64,000 bases of DNA from Saccharomycopsis phalli (lineage: Eukaryota > Ascomycota > Saccharomycetes > Ascoideales > Saccharomycopsidaceae), in contig CP073214.1 in NCBI GenBank assembly GCA_020342235.1, forward strand, positions 1,426,001 to 1,490,000, read 5' to 3'. Numbering within the stretch: position 1 is the stretch's first letter; every line of letters begins with the position of its first letter. The translations under genes were made by a program, and so were the position numbers. Of the stretch, positions 17,133 to 27,344 are shown one piece after another. The notes under the pieces were generated by a model that had not been told where the DNA came from, did no database searches, and was given only the letters and a program-made list of their open reading frames with translations.

Positions 17133-18199
17133 GGCAAGATAATGATAATAGCCATGACCGTGACCATCAGATAATAAGATAATTACCATGAGACAATGAC
17201 CATGTTCATAAGATAATAAAATCATGTCCATAAGACCATGTCCATAAGACTATCATTTATAACTGTTGTACCATGCAGATTATGGTGCATTACCCTACCA
17301 TGCATATCAACATGGGAGCTGCAGTACCGGCAGGATCTGACACGATGGAGAAATTGGCAGGTTTTGCAATTTATTTTGATTATATTTAGCGTCGGCAGAA
17401 TGTATCAAAGTTTAATAAAAGTTGCCCAATGAGATGCGGTTCATTATTCAAAACCATTGGCAAAGAGGTCTATGACGGGTGTAGTTAATTAGGATACGAG
17501 TTGATAAGCCATGTATTTTGACTATTAAGTATAATAACTAGGGTTCAAGATGGTAAACAATGAATTTTGTCTATTAAATATAATAAATAGGAAACGAGTT
17601 GGTAAGCAATGTATTTTGACTAATAATAGCCTAACTATACCAAACACACGTTCCCTCTGTAGAAAGCAATGGTCCTGGTTAAACTATATCATTGAAACAA
17701 GATTGGGGGAGACAGGATGGACTCGAGAATTGCCCTTTATGAATATTCATACTTGAAAGACTTGAATTCCGTGACAGGACGAGGCTTGACCATTGACTAG
17801 TGATGGATCAGAAAAAGTGTGCCAATAAATGTAAAAAGTGTGTCAATAAATCATGTCAATAAATAGCTACATGACCAAATTGTGTCAATAGGTGAGACAA
17901 GTGAAAGAGGAAACAGAGTCACTGAATAGGGTATAATACAGTCAGAAAGTTGAATCCATTTTACTACTACCAAGTTCAGTTTTACGTCACTACTCGACTA
18001 GTATATTTGACTCTAGTCAATCCAAATACTGTTTTGACTTTTAGTTAATCCAAATACTGCTTTGACTTTAGTCATCTATCAATGCATTATAAACTATTAA
18101 ACGTCCTTATGAACCATACATCAAATCTGACTAAAAATATGCAACATGACAATGCCTGGTAAAATATAGGCTGGTTATACACAACTGAGGATTACGGTT
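17133..18199. other. Intergenic 1.07 kb with degenerate direct repeats
   Basis: No gene seen. Three degenerate copies of a roughly 55-bp block (ending TTTTGACTATTAAGTATAATA or similar) lie at about 17495-17635. Copies of a 25-bp unit around TTTGACTTTAGTYAATCC lie at 18010-18078, and a CCATGACCAT/CCATAAGA-rich stretch at 17153-17250. Confidence 0.6.
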
Positions 18200-18802
18200 T
18201 CAAGTTTTTCGCAAGTTTTTCATTGGCTTGGAGATTTTATCTTGGTTTCTGGCTTTGGAATTGGGCTTTTTACCCTTGGGCTTTTTACCCTTGGCTGAAT
18301 TTCCACCTTCTTTGTTTCTCTCTTTGCCTCTCTCTTTGCCTCTCTCTTTGCCTCTCTCTTTGCCTCTCTCTTTGCCTCTCTCTTTGCCTCTCTCTTTGCC
18401 TCTCTCTTTTCCACCTTCTTTGGTTCTTTCTTTGCCTCTCTCTTTTCCACTTTCCTTACTTCCTTCAGTTGATGCCGTCAAATTCTGTAAAAACGCTTGG
18501 GCAGATTCCGCTGCAGCATCATCCTGCCGCATCAACTTCCCATGCTCCGCAATATAGCGCTGGATCTTCTCCAAATTCTCGCTGACGGGATGCCCCTCAA
18601 GTTTCACCCCCAATAAATTCAAGTAGCTCACAAGGAGATTTACAAACACCAAGCAGTATTGGTTGTACAACTCGACGCCATCAGAAGCCTGGGAGCTTCT
18701 TTCGCTCAATGGATGGGAAACAAATTTGCCCACCATTTTCTGGGTTTGTGCAACCAGAGTGTTTAGCTCTTTTATTAGTGAGGATATCTGGTCGTCGTCC
18801 AT
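18200..18802 (-). CDS. LRP1: Lrp1/Rrp47 (C1D family), nuclear exosome cofactor
   Basis: The N-terminal 110 residues match the Sas10/C1D fold of Lrp1: MDDDQISSLIKELNTLVAQTQ, a helical NQYCLVFVNLLVSYLNLLGV segment and the family hallmark GHPVSENLEKIQRYI. Lrp1 binds and stabilises the exosome nuclease Rrp6 and works on 5.8S, snRNA and snoRNA processing. The C-terminal half is a basic disordered tail made of about nine GKER repeats encoded by a 12-bp unit (18306-18417), followed by KGKKPKGKKPNSKA. The start at 18802 gives 200 residues, near the usual size; the frame stays open upstream for 75 more codons of Lys/Arg-rich sequence that I consider promoter. It is divergent from the unknown gene at 19026. 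S. cerevisiae LRP1 (YHR081W) neighbours KSP1 and IRE1. Confidence 0.88.
   Translation of the reverse strand: MDDDQISSLIKELNTLVAQTQKMVGKFVSHPLSERSSQASDGVELYNQYCLVFVNLLVSYLNLLGVKLEGHPVSENLEKIQRYIAEHGKLMRQDDAAAESAQAFLQNLTASTEGSKESGKERGKERTKEGGKERGKERGKERGKERGKERGKERGKERGKERNKEGGNSAKGKKPKGKKPNSKARNQDKISKPMKNLRKT
18306..18417. repeat. 12-bp tandem repeat inside LRP1 (GKER tail)
   Basis: CCTCTCTCTTTG is repeated about nine times, in frame with LRP1 on the minus strand, adding a GKER module per copy. Low sequence drift suggests recent expansion or correction. Confidence 0.9.
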
Positions 18803-19025
18803 GGTGTAGAATGATTTTTTTCGCTTCTGTTTTTGCTGTTTTTGCTGTTTTCTGCTTTTGCTTTTTCTTATATTTTCTACTCTCTTTCTATTTTCTGCCC
18901 TCTTTTTTCTGCTCTTGTCTTTTCTACTCTCTTTTCTCTGCTCTTGTCTTTTCTGCACCTCTTTTCTTCTCTGCTCAGTCTTACCCGCCCTGCATACATA
19001 AGCCAGCCAATGCCAATATCTCACC

Positions 19026-19982
19026 ATGAACTACGACTCTAGCAACGAGCACAAAAGCCCGCTTAGCAGCCCAATACAGGCCCTCTCTCCTGCATGCACC
19101 ACACACTCGTCACCAGACGACGTCCCAGAGCACTTGGACGAGCCTGTGGCCGACAACAACGTCCCGGATTTGGACGGCCTCTCCCACACCAAGCTCGCAG
19201 AGCTTGAGCTCAAGCTTAGCCACGATTACTCGTTGTTGGCGCTGGAGTTCAACAACTCAAAACTTGCGCGGGCCGAGCAATACTTGACAGCAATCGTTGC
19301 GCTCAAACAGCAGCTCCAGGCACAGCGCCAGGGCTTTAATCGGTACATGGACAGCATACGCGGAATGGAGAGCGAGTGGGTCGTTGGCATGCAGCCGCAC
19401 ATTCCAGAGGCGCCTGCGGTGCCGGATTTTCCCATCTTCACAGACCTGTTTGCCCACACAATCGCCGAGTTCCGGCGCCGCAGCCAGCGGACCGCATACA
19501 GTTACGAGCACAGCTACCGCAACTTGGAGCGGCAGCGGTACGCAGGCGCTTCGGTTTTGTGGCAGCAGTACCGCCAGCAGGTACATGACATGGCACTGTC
19601 GGTTCCGGAGTCCGTGGCTCTCGATCTTGAAAAGTGGGAGCATGACTATTGCAACATGGTACTGGGGGTAGTGGAAACCGGAACAACTGATGCAGCAGAA
19701 GCAGCAGAAGCGTCAGAGGCAGCCGAAACCGGCCCGCTGAGCAGATTCGTACCCTTTGATCACCTGACCTTGCATCGGCCAGTGCTCGAAGCCACTCCTG
19801 ACGAACGCCACGAAGACCTCCGCAAAATCGAATTGGTTATGCAGAAACGAAACCAGGACAAGGCCCAGTTCCAAGGATTTCTTGCTGCCGTCATGAAGCG
19901 GCTGCAAAAACCGCTGCAAAAACCGCTGCAAAAACCACAGCGCCAGTCCAAGTTACCTAGCGTATCCTTCCTCTTGGGTTAG
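19026..19982 (+). CDS. Unknown coiled-coil protein, 318 residues
   Basis: I do not recognise this protein. The first 55 residues are Ser/Pro/Asp-rich and probably disordered. Residues 60-115 form a likely coiled coil (LAELELKLSHDYSLLALE... to QQLQAQRQ). A Pro-rich turn (PHIPEAPAVPDFP) leads into a second helical segment rich in Arg/Tyr (FRRRSQRTAYSYEHSYRNLERQRY) to about 210, then an Ala/Glu linker and another helix. A tail has three QKPL repeats (9- to 12-bp period near 19905-19940) and ends SFLLG. It lies between LRP1 (223 bp, divergent) and UBX5 (71 bp downstream, same strand). The codon pattern, GC content and intact frame support a real gene; role unknown. Confidence 0.7.
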   Translation: MNYDSSNEHKSPLSSPIQALSPACTTHSSPDDVPEHLDEPVADNNVPDLDGLSHTKLAELELKLSHDYSLLALEFNNSKLARAEQYLTAIVALKQQLQAQRQGFNRYMDSIRGMESEWVVGMQPHIPEAPAVPDFPIFTDLFAHTIAEFRRRSQRTAYSYEHSYRNLERQRYAGASVLWQQYRQQVHDMALSVPESVALDLEKWEHDYCNMVLGVVETGTTDAAEAAEASEAAETGPLSRFVPFDHLTLHRPVLEATPDERHEDLRKIELVMQKRNQDKAQFQGFLAAVMKRLQKPLQKPLQKPQRQSKLPSVSFLLG

Positions 19983-20053
19983 GTGCCCTGGGATCGGCCA
20001 ATTTTTCTTTTTCCCTTGGAGCGGGTGTTCTGCCCTTGTGTGGTTTCTCACAT

Positions 20054-21361
20054 ATGTCCGACAACATTGACAGTTTTGTGGCAATCACCAGTTCCGATGC
20101 CGATACCGCGCGGAAGTACCTCGAATTTTCCGGCGGCGACTTGGAGTCGGCAATTACCTTTTTCTTTGAGTCCGGTGGCACAGGCGTCAGCGAGGCGCAG
20201 GACCAGTTTCCTGTGCAGGAGCAAGTGCGTGCTCCCGACGAGTCGCGACGTGAGCAGTTGGTGGAGCCAGACTTCCAACCGATGTACGAGCCGCCGGTGT
20301 CGTTCCATGAGCGGGGTATCTTCAACCAGCAGGAACACGACTTGGGTGCGTCGTCTGACGACGAGGACCGGTATGAGCGCAACATGGCTGCCGGAATGTC
20401 GGAGCACCAGCGGCGGTTGGCGCGTCTTTTTCGGCCGCCGTTTGACATTATCACCGACGCAACGCTTGATCTTGGCAAGAAGCAGGGTCGCGAGCACAAG
20501 AAGTGGGTTTTGGTGAACATCCAGGACGTGTCTGAGTTCCGGTGCCAGGTTCTCAACCGGGACTTCTGGTCCGACCCGGTGGTGAAGGACATTGTGCGCA
20601 ACAACTTTGTGTTGCTTCAATACAGCAAGGACAGCCACCGTGCGCAGGAGTACGTCCAGTTCAATGCAATTGAGGCGTACCCGCACCTTGCGATTCTCGA
20701 CCCGTATTCCGGGGAGCGCTACCGGATCTGGAACACGGTGCCAGACAAGCAAAAGTGGATCCAGGATGTGTACGACTTTTTGCAGCAGTTTTCGCTCGAC
20801 AAGTCCCACAAGAACCCGTTGGTGCAGCATCCCAGCGACCCCAGTGCAATGTCCGAGGAGCGACAGATTGAGTATGCGATGCGCATGTCCAATTCCGGTG
20901 GTATTTCCGGTGGTATTTCCGGTTCGTCGTACCACCCAATCCTTCTTGACTCGGACGACGAGTCCGCACCGGAATTCGACGATGACGACGAGTACGTGGC
21001 GCCAGGGCCGGCCCCAGCGAAGCAGACCGAACCAGAAATCCAAGAGGTTCCAGAGAATCTCACCAATGACGAATTGTTTGCCACCATCTTGGCGGTAAAG
21101 CATCAAGAACCGTCCCCGGGGGATGACGTTACCCGGATCCAGATACGCAGCGCAAATGGGACCCGTGTGGTGCGCCGATTTCTGCTAAGCGCACCCGTGC
21201 GGGAGGTGTACGAAGTGGTCAAGTCTGAGTTTGAGAGCGTACAAGGACGGGTGTTTACCCTCACGAGCCAGCGGGTAAACCTTATTACCAAGGTCGGGGA
21301 GACGATTGCCGAGGCTGGGTTGAAGAATGCGCTGGTGTTGTTGGAGACTGTGGAATTGTAG
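20054..21361 (+). CDS. UBX5: Ubx5, UBA-UAS-UBX Cdc48 adaptor
   Basis: Domain order matches Ubx5. A UBA-like domain covers residues 3-42 (DSFVAITSSDADTARKYLEFSGGDLESAITFFFE). A UAS thioredoxin-like domain spans about 125-245 (KKWVLVNIQDVSEFRCQVLNRDFWSDPVVKDIV). A ubiquitin-interacting motif is at about 268-282 (SEERQIEYAMRMS), an acidic SDDES/DDDDE stretch follows, and a C-terminal UBX fold spans about 355-435 (TRIQIRSANGTRVVRRFL). Such proteins bring ubiquitylated cargo to the Cdc48 ATPase; S. cerevisiae Ubx5 also acts with Cdc48 in DNA-protein crosslink repair. Start at 20054 (MSDNIDSF) is preferred over an in-frame ATG 18 bp upstream. A GGISGGISGS duplication sits at about residues 285-296. 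S. cerevisiae UBX5 (YDR330W) adjoins GPI8. Confidence 0.93.
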   Translation: MSDNIDSFVAITSSDADTARKYLEFSGGDLESAITFFFESGGTGVSEAQDQFPVQEQVRAPDESRREQLVEPDFQPMYEPPVSFHERGIFNQQEHDLGASSDDEDRYERNMAAGMSEHQRRLARLFRPPFDIITDATLDLGKKQGREHKKWVLVNIQDVSEFRCQVLNRDFWSDPVVKDIVRNNFVLLQYSKDSHRAQEYVQFNAIEAYPHLAILDPYSGERYRIWNTVPDKQKWIQDVYDFLQQFSLDKSHKNPLVQHPSDPSAMSEERQIEYAMRMSNSGGISGGISGSSYHPILLDSDDESAPEFDDDDEYVAPGPAPAKQTEPEIQEVPENLTNDELFATILAVKHQEPSPGDDVTRIQIRSANGTRVVRRFLLSAPVREVYEVVKSEFESVQGRVFTLTSQRVNLITKVGETIAEAGLKNALVLLETVEL

Positions 21362-22267
21362 CTGGAATATTGTGACGGATGTTGAATGTATTTGTCATTT
21401 GCTTAATATAATTGTCATTGTGCACATTTTTTGTGTTTGTATATTTTGTTTTGCTTATTTTCTGTGCTTACTTTTTGCTTATTTGAGGAGTGTTGCAGGG
21501 TTTGGTTGCGGCATGCCGGTGCCGCATAATTACCCGGCCATACCTGACTTGAAAGCTTACCCGGCGCGGCTCGGGTTGACGATTTTAGTGTGATGTAGCT
21601 GATTAGATGACCTAGGCACTAAGTTGTTTATCCATCTGTCAGAGCCAAGAAGCGTATACGTACCAGTTTTGATTGAAAACATCGCAGCGCCGTGGTGTTT
21701 CCGAGGAGACGAACATATCTAAATTCCAATCGTGCGAAAAAGTCGTGGTATAAAACCAGACTGGAGTGGAATTACTGCGCAAAGGCACAAGATAGTCAGG
21801 GGACGGCCCAAAGATTGGTAGATACAGAATCCAGGAGATATTGTATTTGACCAGCACGCGGCTACTTGGCGATTGCAAGACATTTTTTTGGTGTGCCGAG
21901 TTTCTGATTTACATTTGTCATTTGATAGCAACATATTGTCTGGTGTCTGGTAGTGTCGACAACACTGGGATATTACCACAGGGTTTCAGCGGAAGTTGGC
22001 AAGATACAGATATAGGATACACGAGATAAGATACAAGATACACGACACACGACATTACGTTGACGAAATAACAAGATACAGCATATCCAAGTTGTTGAGA
22101 TATACATATCACCGACAAAACATATAATCAGGTCAGGATATCTATATCACCGTCAAGACACACAACGTCAAGACATACACAGCCCATCATACTGACATTT
22201 TGGCATACATCTCATTGGCATCCACTGCATCTTTGCATCATTCCATCCTCATTGACCCATTCCTGCA
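21362..22267. other. Intergenic 0.9 kb, KSP1 promoter with two TTACCCGG sites
   Basis: TTACCCGG occurs at 21530-21537 and 21557-21564. Further on are repeated GATACA-type words (22005-22130: AAGATACA, CGACACAC, ATATCACCG twice). No gene seen; the distance to KSP1 (about 700 bp) is long for this genome. Confidence 0.5.
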
Positions 22268-24268
22268 ATGGACCACCCCCAAAACACCGCCTCCGACTTT
22301 GAAAATGGAAGCCTCTTGAAAAGCAGGTACCGGTCGCTTGGAAAAATCAACGAAGGATCATATGGAATCGTCTACTTGGCCGAGGACATCTACACCAAGG
22401 AACGGCTAGCAGTAAAGTACATCTATCCGCTACACGACGGCTCGGACTCCTCCCATGAGGCCGAAAAGGAAATTTCCATCTACTTATCCCTTGGAAAACA
22501 TCCCAACGTCGCCAGCTTGATAGACTACTTTGGCCCGTTTCTTGTGCTCGACTACTGTGAAAAGGGAGACTTGTATGACTTGATCAAAATGGGCCAGGGC
22601 CCCAGCACGAAAAAAGAGGTTGTGGATATCATGATCCAAATGATCGACTTGATTGCATATTGTCACGGGAAGGGGGTCTACCATCGGGATATCAAGCCAG
22701 AAAACATCTTTGTCACACACGACAACCAAATCAAACTCGGAGACTGGGGTCTAGCCACCACGGAACGCTTTTGTGACGACTACGATGTAGGCAGTGACCG
22801 GTACATGGCCCCAGAGTTGTTTGACAACCATCTTGATACCTTGGAGGAGATTGGCGACAGGTACGATGCGGCAAAAGCCGATATATGGTCGTTGGGCATT
22901 TGCTTCTTGAATATCATCTTTGGCAAGAATCCATTCAGCATTGCCAACGCCAACGACAAGATGTTCCTCAACTTTTGCAACTCACGCGAAATCTTGTTTG
23001 ACATTTTCCCCAGCATGAGCACCGACTTGTTCAACGTGCTTCGGCACTGTCTTACGCTCAATCCTGATAACCGCGACTTGCTTTTGATGAAACAAGAGTT
23101 GTGCAAGTTGCATGTATTGACCTACGACGAGTATGAAAGCGAGGACGAGGAGGTCGCTGAGATTAGCAGCTTCACCACCAAGGAAGTCCGGCCAATTAGC
23201 ATTCATGATTCCTGTCAGAACCACAAGGACAGAAAGCCGTTGTCCATACAGACGCCTCATGTTCTTGGGTCTTTGAACGCACGACAGGATTACAACAGAA
23301 AGGATCTTTACACTCCGCCATCAAAACGGTTTTTGGACTCCAACTTCCGCAAGCGGTGGCCCAAGAAGAGTACTTTGGTCCGGTCGTTTGACGACAAGAA
23401 CCGGAAATCTTCTGACGACAAGAACTGGAAGTCTTCTGACGACAAGAACTGGAAGTCTCGCGAAAAGAAGGACAGAAAGACGAGAAAGTCGGGCGAGGCT
23501 GAAAGAAAGTTGGGAGAGCCCGAAAGAAAGTCGGGAGAGCCTGAAAGAAAGTCGGGCGAATCTGAAAAGAAGCCGCGCGAGACTGAAAGAAAGTCAGGTG
23601 AACCTCAGAAAAAATCGGGACGATTACCCCAGATCAATACCAAAGCAGCCATCCTTTCAAAGTCCATCTACATCCCACCAAACCTCAGAAACAAACTCAA
23701 ATCCCCCGCATTCCAACCAAGCGCAGTATCCACACAGGCATATCAAAACACCTCCACGACTTCCGTATCAAAACACGATGCGTTTGACACCCAACAAACG
23801 GACGAAATCTTCTTTGACGACTTGGATGACGTGTTGGCGTTCAAGGACATGAACTTGTACCGCGACTCGAGCAATTCTTCCAGCAACGGAGTATCTTCTC
23901 AGTCCCTCGAATCCCAGTCGTCCAACAACACTCTGCTTGCTAGCACAAAACTCTACATCCCGCCGCACCACCGGCCGGACTATGAGCCCTGGTACAAGAA
24001 CCGGGGCAAGTTTACCCGGAACCTACAGCCGACACGTGCCAAGGAGGTGTCGAGCGTCAACTCTTACAAGGAAAGCGGTCTATTGACATGTGACTCGTCA
24101 TCCACGCTTTCCAAGTCGATGCCAATGCAGACTGCGGTCAGAAAAAACTGGGCCGACTACGACGATTCCGATAACGACAATGAGCCTATATTGTTTGATG
24201 ATTTTGGCTCCCTGGAAAATTACTCCGCAGCCAAGAAAATCCCCTCCACCATTGGCGTGCACATGTGA
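22268..24268 (+). CDS. KSP1: Ksp1-like serine/threonine kinase
   Basis: An N-terminal kinase domain (about 19-285) has the glycine loop NEGSYGIVYLAED, lysine 50 in LAVKYI, HRDIKPEN (139-146), and DWGLATT (159-165) in place of DFG, as in Ksp1. It continues with GSDRYMAPELFD and GKNPFSIAN, which also match. The long disordered tail contains short IPPN/IPPHHR motifs (SIYIPPNLRNK, LYIPPHHRP) and the end GSLENYSAAK, again like Ksp1. S. cerevisiae Ksp1 works in TORC1/PKA-linked control of autophagy and filamentous growth. Two coding minisatellites expand the tail: DDKNWKSS x 3 (23388-23458) and RKSGEPE-like 21-bp units x 7 (23488-23610). At 666 residues it is shorter than S. cerevisiae Ksp1 (1029); Sks1/Vhs1 are related alternatives, but synteny with LRP1 (YHR081W/YHR082C) favours KSP1. 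Confidence 0.85.
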   Translation: MDHPQNTASDFENGSLLKSRYRSLGKINEGSYGIVYLAEDIYTKERLAVKYIYPLHDGSDSSHEAEKEISIYLSLGKHPNVASLIDYFGPFLVLDYCEKGDLYDLIKMGQGPSTKKEVVDIMIQMIDLIAYCHGKGVYHRDIKPENIFVTHDNQIKLGDWGLATTERFCDDYDVGSDRYMAPELFDNHLDTLEEIGDRYDAAKADIWSLGICFLNIIFGKNPFSIANANDKMFLNFCNSREILFDIFPSMSTDLFNVLRHCLTLNPDNRDLLLMKQELCKLHVLTYDEYESEDEEVAEISSFTTKEVRPISIHDSCQNHKDRKPLSIQTPHVLGSLNARQDYNRKDLYTPPSKRFLDSNFRKRWPKKSTLVRSFDDKNRKSSDDKNWKSSDDKNWKSREKKDRKTRKSGEAERKLGEPERKSGEPERKSGESEKKPRETERKSGEPQKKSGRLPQINTKAAILSKSIYIPPNLRNKLKSPAFQPSAVSTQAYQNTSTTSVSKHDAFDTQQTDEIFFDDLDDVLAFKDMNLYRDSSNSSSNGVSSQSLESQSSNNTLLASTKLYIPPHHRPDYEPWYKNRGKFTRNLQPTRAKEVSSVNSYKESGLLTCDSSSTLSKSMPMQTAVRKNWADYDDSDNDNEPILFDDFGSLENYSAAKKIPSTIGVHM

Positions 24269-24386
24269 TTGAATATGTGCTCACGTATATCACGTGTTAA
24301 ATTTTATGAAAACCCCTCCATATGTAGTATAGCCCTTTTTGTGTAATCTGTCTTTGGTCCTGTCCTTGTGTAACCCGTCCGTGTGC

Positions 24387-25172
24387 TTATGCCTCCTCAT
24401 CTGCCTGCGTCGTGTCTGCAGGTGTCGCAGGTCCTTCTTCCAATTTTCTCTTCTTGACTGCAGGCTCATCTTCCACTTCCTCCACTTCCTCTCCTTCTTC
24501 TCCTTCCTCCTCTATATCTTCCTCCTCATCTTCTGCTAATTCCTCCTCGATATCTTCCTCTTCCTCTTCTTCTTCTTCCTCTTCCTCCTCATCTTCCAAT
24601 TCCTCGCCGGCTTCCTCTTCCGCCCCTTCTTCCTCCTCTTCCTCCTCTTCGTCCTCCTCTTCTTCTTCTTCTGCTGCCTGTTCTGGTGGAAACTCCTCCG
24701 TTTCTTCATTATCCCACACAATATTGAACCGCGTCACTCGTGGCTTTTCCGCAAGAATATTCCGATTCACATGCTCCACTTGTACTTTGTTTGGCGGGTT
24801 TTCTCGAAGCTCCTCGGAATCATATTCATTATTCACATAATACCCAACCCTCACAAACTCTCGGTCTCTATAGGAGCACGAAAGCAAAATCACAGTGACA
24901 GAAACAAGTTCCGACGCCGGAATAAGCTCAGGCGATGGCGCCTCGGCCTCAAATAGAAATTTATTTACACCAACAGGCACTGGACCCACCAAGATCGAAT
25001 CCAATTCCTGGTCGTGGTCCAAGGATCTAGACGACCCAACGTAGGTGAGTTTCCACTCTAAATCGTGGGATAACGGTTCAAGACACTCGAATGTGATTTC
25101 AAATTCATAAGGATCTGTGAATTTTGCCGGATTATTTAGCACATTTATTCCTAGAAGTGATACAATTGACAT
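24387..25172 (-). CDS. ASF1: Asf1 histone H3-H4 chaperone
   Basis: The first 155 residues are the conserved Asf1 immunoglobulin-like core: [56 protein letters not shown], the [23 protein letters not shown] block and RVTRFNI. It binds one H3-H4 dimer and hands histones to CAF-1 and HIR and to the acetylase Rtt109. The C-terminal 100 residues are almost all Glu/Asp, as in fungal Asf1, and end in [12 protein letters not shown]. It is convergent with KSP1 (118 bp between stop codons). In S. cerevisiae ASF1 (YJL115W) adjoins the SUN gene NCA3 and PHO86, which also follow here. Confidence 0.97.
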   Translation of the reverse strand: MSIVSLLGINVLNNPAKFTDPYEFEITFECLEPLSHDLEWKLTYVGSSRSLDHDQELDSILVGPVPVGVNKFLFEAEAPSPELIPASELVSVTVILLSCSYRDREFVRVGYYVNNEYDSEELRENPPNKVQVEHVNRNILAEKPRVTRFNIVWDNEETEEFPPEQAAEEEEEEDEEEEEEEEGAEEEAGEELEDEEEEEEEEEEEEDIEEELAEDEEEDIEEEGEEGEEVEEVEDEPAVKKRKLEEGPATPADTTQADEEA

Positions 25173-25338
25173 GTTGCTAGATAAAACACGAAAAAAAAAA
25201 ATCCAAACGCGAATTATTGGTAATCGGAAATTGTCACTTGGGATCGCGACTCACCGGGTTTTGTTGCGTTTATCCAAACATTCACGTGTGTCAGTATACC
25301 ATTTCAGAATATCAAGAATAAAAAAATGTTTGTAATCG

Positions 25339-25412
25339 GCTTTCGTGGCCCAGTTGGCTAGGGCGTCAGTCTCATAATCTGAAGATCGCGAGTTCGAACC
25401 TCGCCGAGAGCA
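25339..25412 (+). tRNA. tRNA-Met (elongator, CAT)
   Basis: A 74-nt cloverleaf without intron: acceptor GCTTTCG/CGAGAGC, D-arm GGCCCAGTTGGCTAGGGC, anticodon loop CTCATAA (anticodon CAT), T arm GCGAGTTCGAACCTCGC. The GTCAGTCTCATAATCTGAAG core equals yeast elongator tRNA-Met, not the initiator. A T-rich terminator (TTTCTTTTT) follows from 25414. The same bases read antisense as part of a spurious short frame. Confidence 0.95.
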
Positions 25413-26120
25413 TTTCTTTTTGTTGATTTATTATTAATTAGGATTTTTTGAAGACTTTGATGCAAAGTGGAATTTAATCTGAAAGATTTAATAGTATATA
25501 ATGTGAATGAACGAACTTGTAGCTGTGTTGTAGAATGGAACAAAAACTATGGTTGAATAGTCCAATTGGATATGTGTATTTGATTAAAATACGACGGCAT
25601 ATTTAGCTGTTAGTGCTTGAATAACTGGATAATAAGACTCGTCGTGTATAGATATTTACAATGAGAACTAGGGGATACTTACATAGAGTGTTTGAGATAT
25701 GGCTCGGGTAGATAGCCAGTTGCAATAATAGGAAGCTCAGGACTATCAGAATGAAGATAGAAAAGTGGTTTGGTTTTTTAACTGGCGTGTATATCTCATT
25801 GTCTAACACGTTGAATAAACCATCTGTGCATGATCTGGAATACAGAATTAGAAATCCAAGCTTCTCATTCAACTCAGGAAAGTAGCAGGATAACTCCGAT
25901 TGTGGCATTTCAAAAAGGAAATTGAATCTTGTTCTGACAATTGAATCTTGTTTTGGCAATTGGACCAGATATTTGACCAAGAATCAGTGGTGTTTCTACA
26001 CAAAAATCAGTTTTCAAATAAAAAAATGTAAACTGGTATAATACATTGACTAATTAAACAAATAATTCACCGAAAAGCGAAATGGGATCCCGAACAGAAT
26101 TATGTAAGTCCCATGTTGAT
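25413..26120. other. Intergenic 0.7 kb between tRNA-Met and a SUN gene
   Basis: After the tRNA terminator I see AT-rich sequence with no confident feature. A 125-codon minus-strand frame (25603-25980) with one hydrophobic segment is not supported by homology or codon bias. Confidence 0.4.
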
Positions 26121-27344
26121 CTAGTTTGGATTACTCCCTGTAAAAAATACAAAGTTTGACTTGCCAGTTGTGGAAACAGTGCACCCGTCACTACCACCAG
26201 TGTAGATACCGTTAATGTAGGAACACTTTCCAATCTGCGGCACAGATCCCGGTGCTGCAACAATGGCAACGTTATAATTGGGAGGTGTCTTGTTGTTGGG
26301 GTTTGGAATGAGCGACAAGTATGCAGTGTTTCCTGTCTTACCTGCGCCGATCACCAACGGAGCCCAATTACCCATGCCTGTACCTGGTGCGTTCCATTGG
26401 CAGCCCTTGTCAACGTCAACGCCTGCGTTGTTGACATAGTACTGGGCACTGGTTTTCCCGCCCTTCCATTTGTAGTATGTGTCGCTGTCCACCACGCTGA
26501 TTGGTTGTGTCGATCCTGGCGTCAACCGTGTTGGGATGTCCATGTTCTCGGAGCCCGGATAGTCGGTGCGGCACATGGCCAAAACCTGGTTAAGCTTCGA
26601 CACTGCGCTGGCGGCAGGCGCATCCCATTCGCATAACGTCGGTGCGCTATTTGTGCGGTAAAGTTTCCCTCCTTTGCATTCCAAGCCGCCAATAGAGACG
26701 CCATCTGCAGGCTGTGATTCGGGCCACTGGGTCTTTGACATACCTGGCTGGCATGCATATGAGCAAAAGAATCCCTCCCGACAGGTGGTGGACGCAAACC
26801 CAGTCAAGCTCAAGATCGACGCCCAGCCGCTGTACTTTGAGTTTAGCCAAGGGACTGGGATCACCCCATTTCCAGTTGGTACTGCGCTGCAGCTATGGAC
26901 ACCATCCTGGAAGTTTTGCGGCTTTTGAAGGTACTTCAAGTCGCCCTCGATTAGCAGTGGGTCAAAGCTATCGACCGACGACAGGTACCCTGCTGCGCTT
27001 GAGCCTGCAGGCGCAGCGGCGACGGCGTCGTCCTCGATTGCAGCACCAGGGCTAGCAATAATGGTAGGCAAGGCGGCCAATGTGGTATCCAGGGTAGCTA
27101 TCGCTGCTTCGCCGTCGATTGCCTCGCTGGATGGTAAATCTGTAGACGTGCTGCTGTCTTCGACATAGACCGTGACGCTGACGTCTTCAGTGACGGTGTT
27201 TTCTATGCTGAACAAGGTTGATGTCAATAGGTTTCGTTTGAGAAGCACGCCTTCCCTTCCATTGTCGGCACCTCGTTTCTGAAAACCATGATGGAGGTGC
27301 GAGGCCGAGGCCAACGCAAGACACATTGAGAATGCGATTTTCAT
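26121..27344 (-). CDS. SUN-family cell-wall protein 1 (NCA3/UTH1 type)
   Basis: Secreted protein of the SUN family (GH132). A signal peptide (1-15) is followed by a Kex2 site (QKR, about 22-24), a variable Ser/Thr/Asp region, and the conserved Cys-rich SUN domain (about 145-405). The domain carries [72 protein letters not shown] and [18 protein letters not shown]. Family members are wall glycoproteins involved in septation and beta-glucan handling. It has no C-terminal GPI signal. A second SUN gene lies 1.7 kb upstream on the same strand, so this is a tandem pair; this copy has mixed codon use and GSEN in place of GCEN. In S. cerevisiae NCA3 (YJL116C) lies between ASF1 and PHO86. Confidence 0.92.
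   Translation of the reverse strand: MKIAFSMCLALASASHLHHGFQKRGADNGREGVLLKRNLLTSTLFSIENTVTEDVSVTVYVEDSSTSTDLPSSEAIDGEAAIATLDTTLAALPTIIASPGAAIEDDAVAAAPAGSSAAGYLSSVDSFDPLLIEGDLKYLQKPQNFQDGVHSCSAVPTGNGVIPVPWLNSKYSGWASILSLTGFASTTCREGFFCSYACQPGMSKTQWPESQPADGVSIGGLECKGGKLYRTNSAPTLCEWDAPAASAVSKLNQVLAMCRTDYPGSENMDIPTRLTPGSTQPISVVDSDTYYKWKGGKTSAQYYVNNAGVDVDKGCQWNAPGTGMGNWAPLVIGAGKTGNTAYLSLIPNPNNKTPPNYNVAIVAAPGSVPQIGKCSYINGIYTGGSDGCTVSTTGKSNFVFFTGSNPN

Noticed and set aside
24412-24840. Poly-Ser frame antisense to ASF1, with similar frames antisense to RQC1, LRP1 and SUN genes
   Set aside because: Mirror images of Glu/Lys/Ser-rich coding repeats in real genes.
25603-25980. 125-codon minus-strand frame with one hydrophobic stretch
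   Set aside because: AT-rich, unbiased codons, no recognisable family; fits a chance frame.
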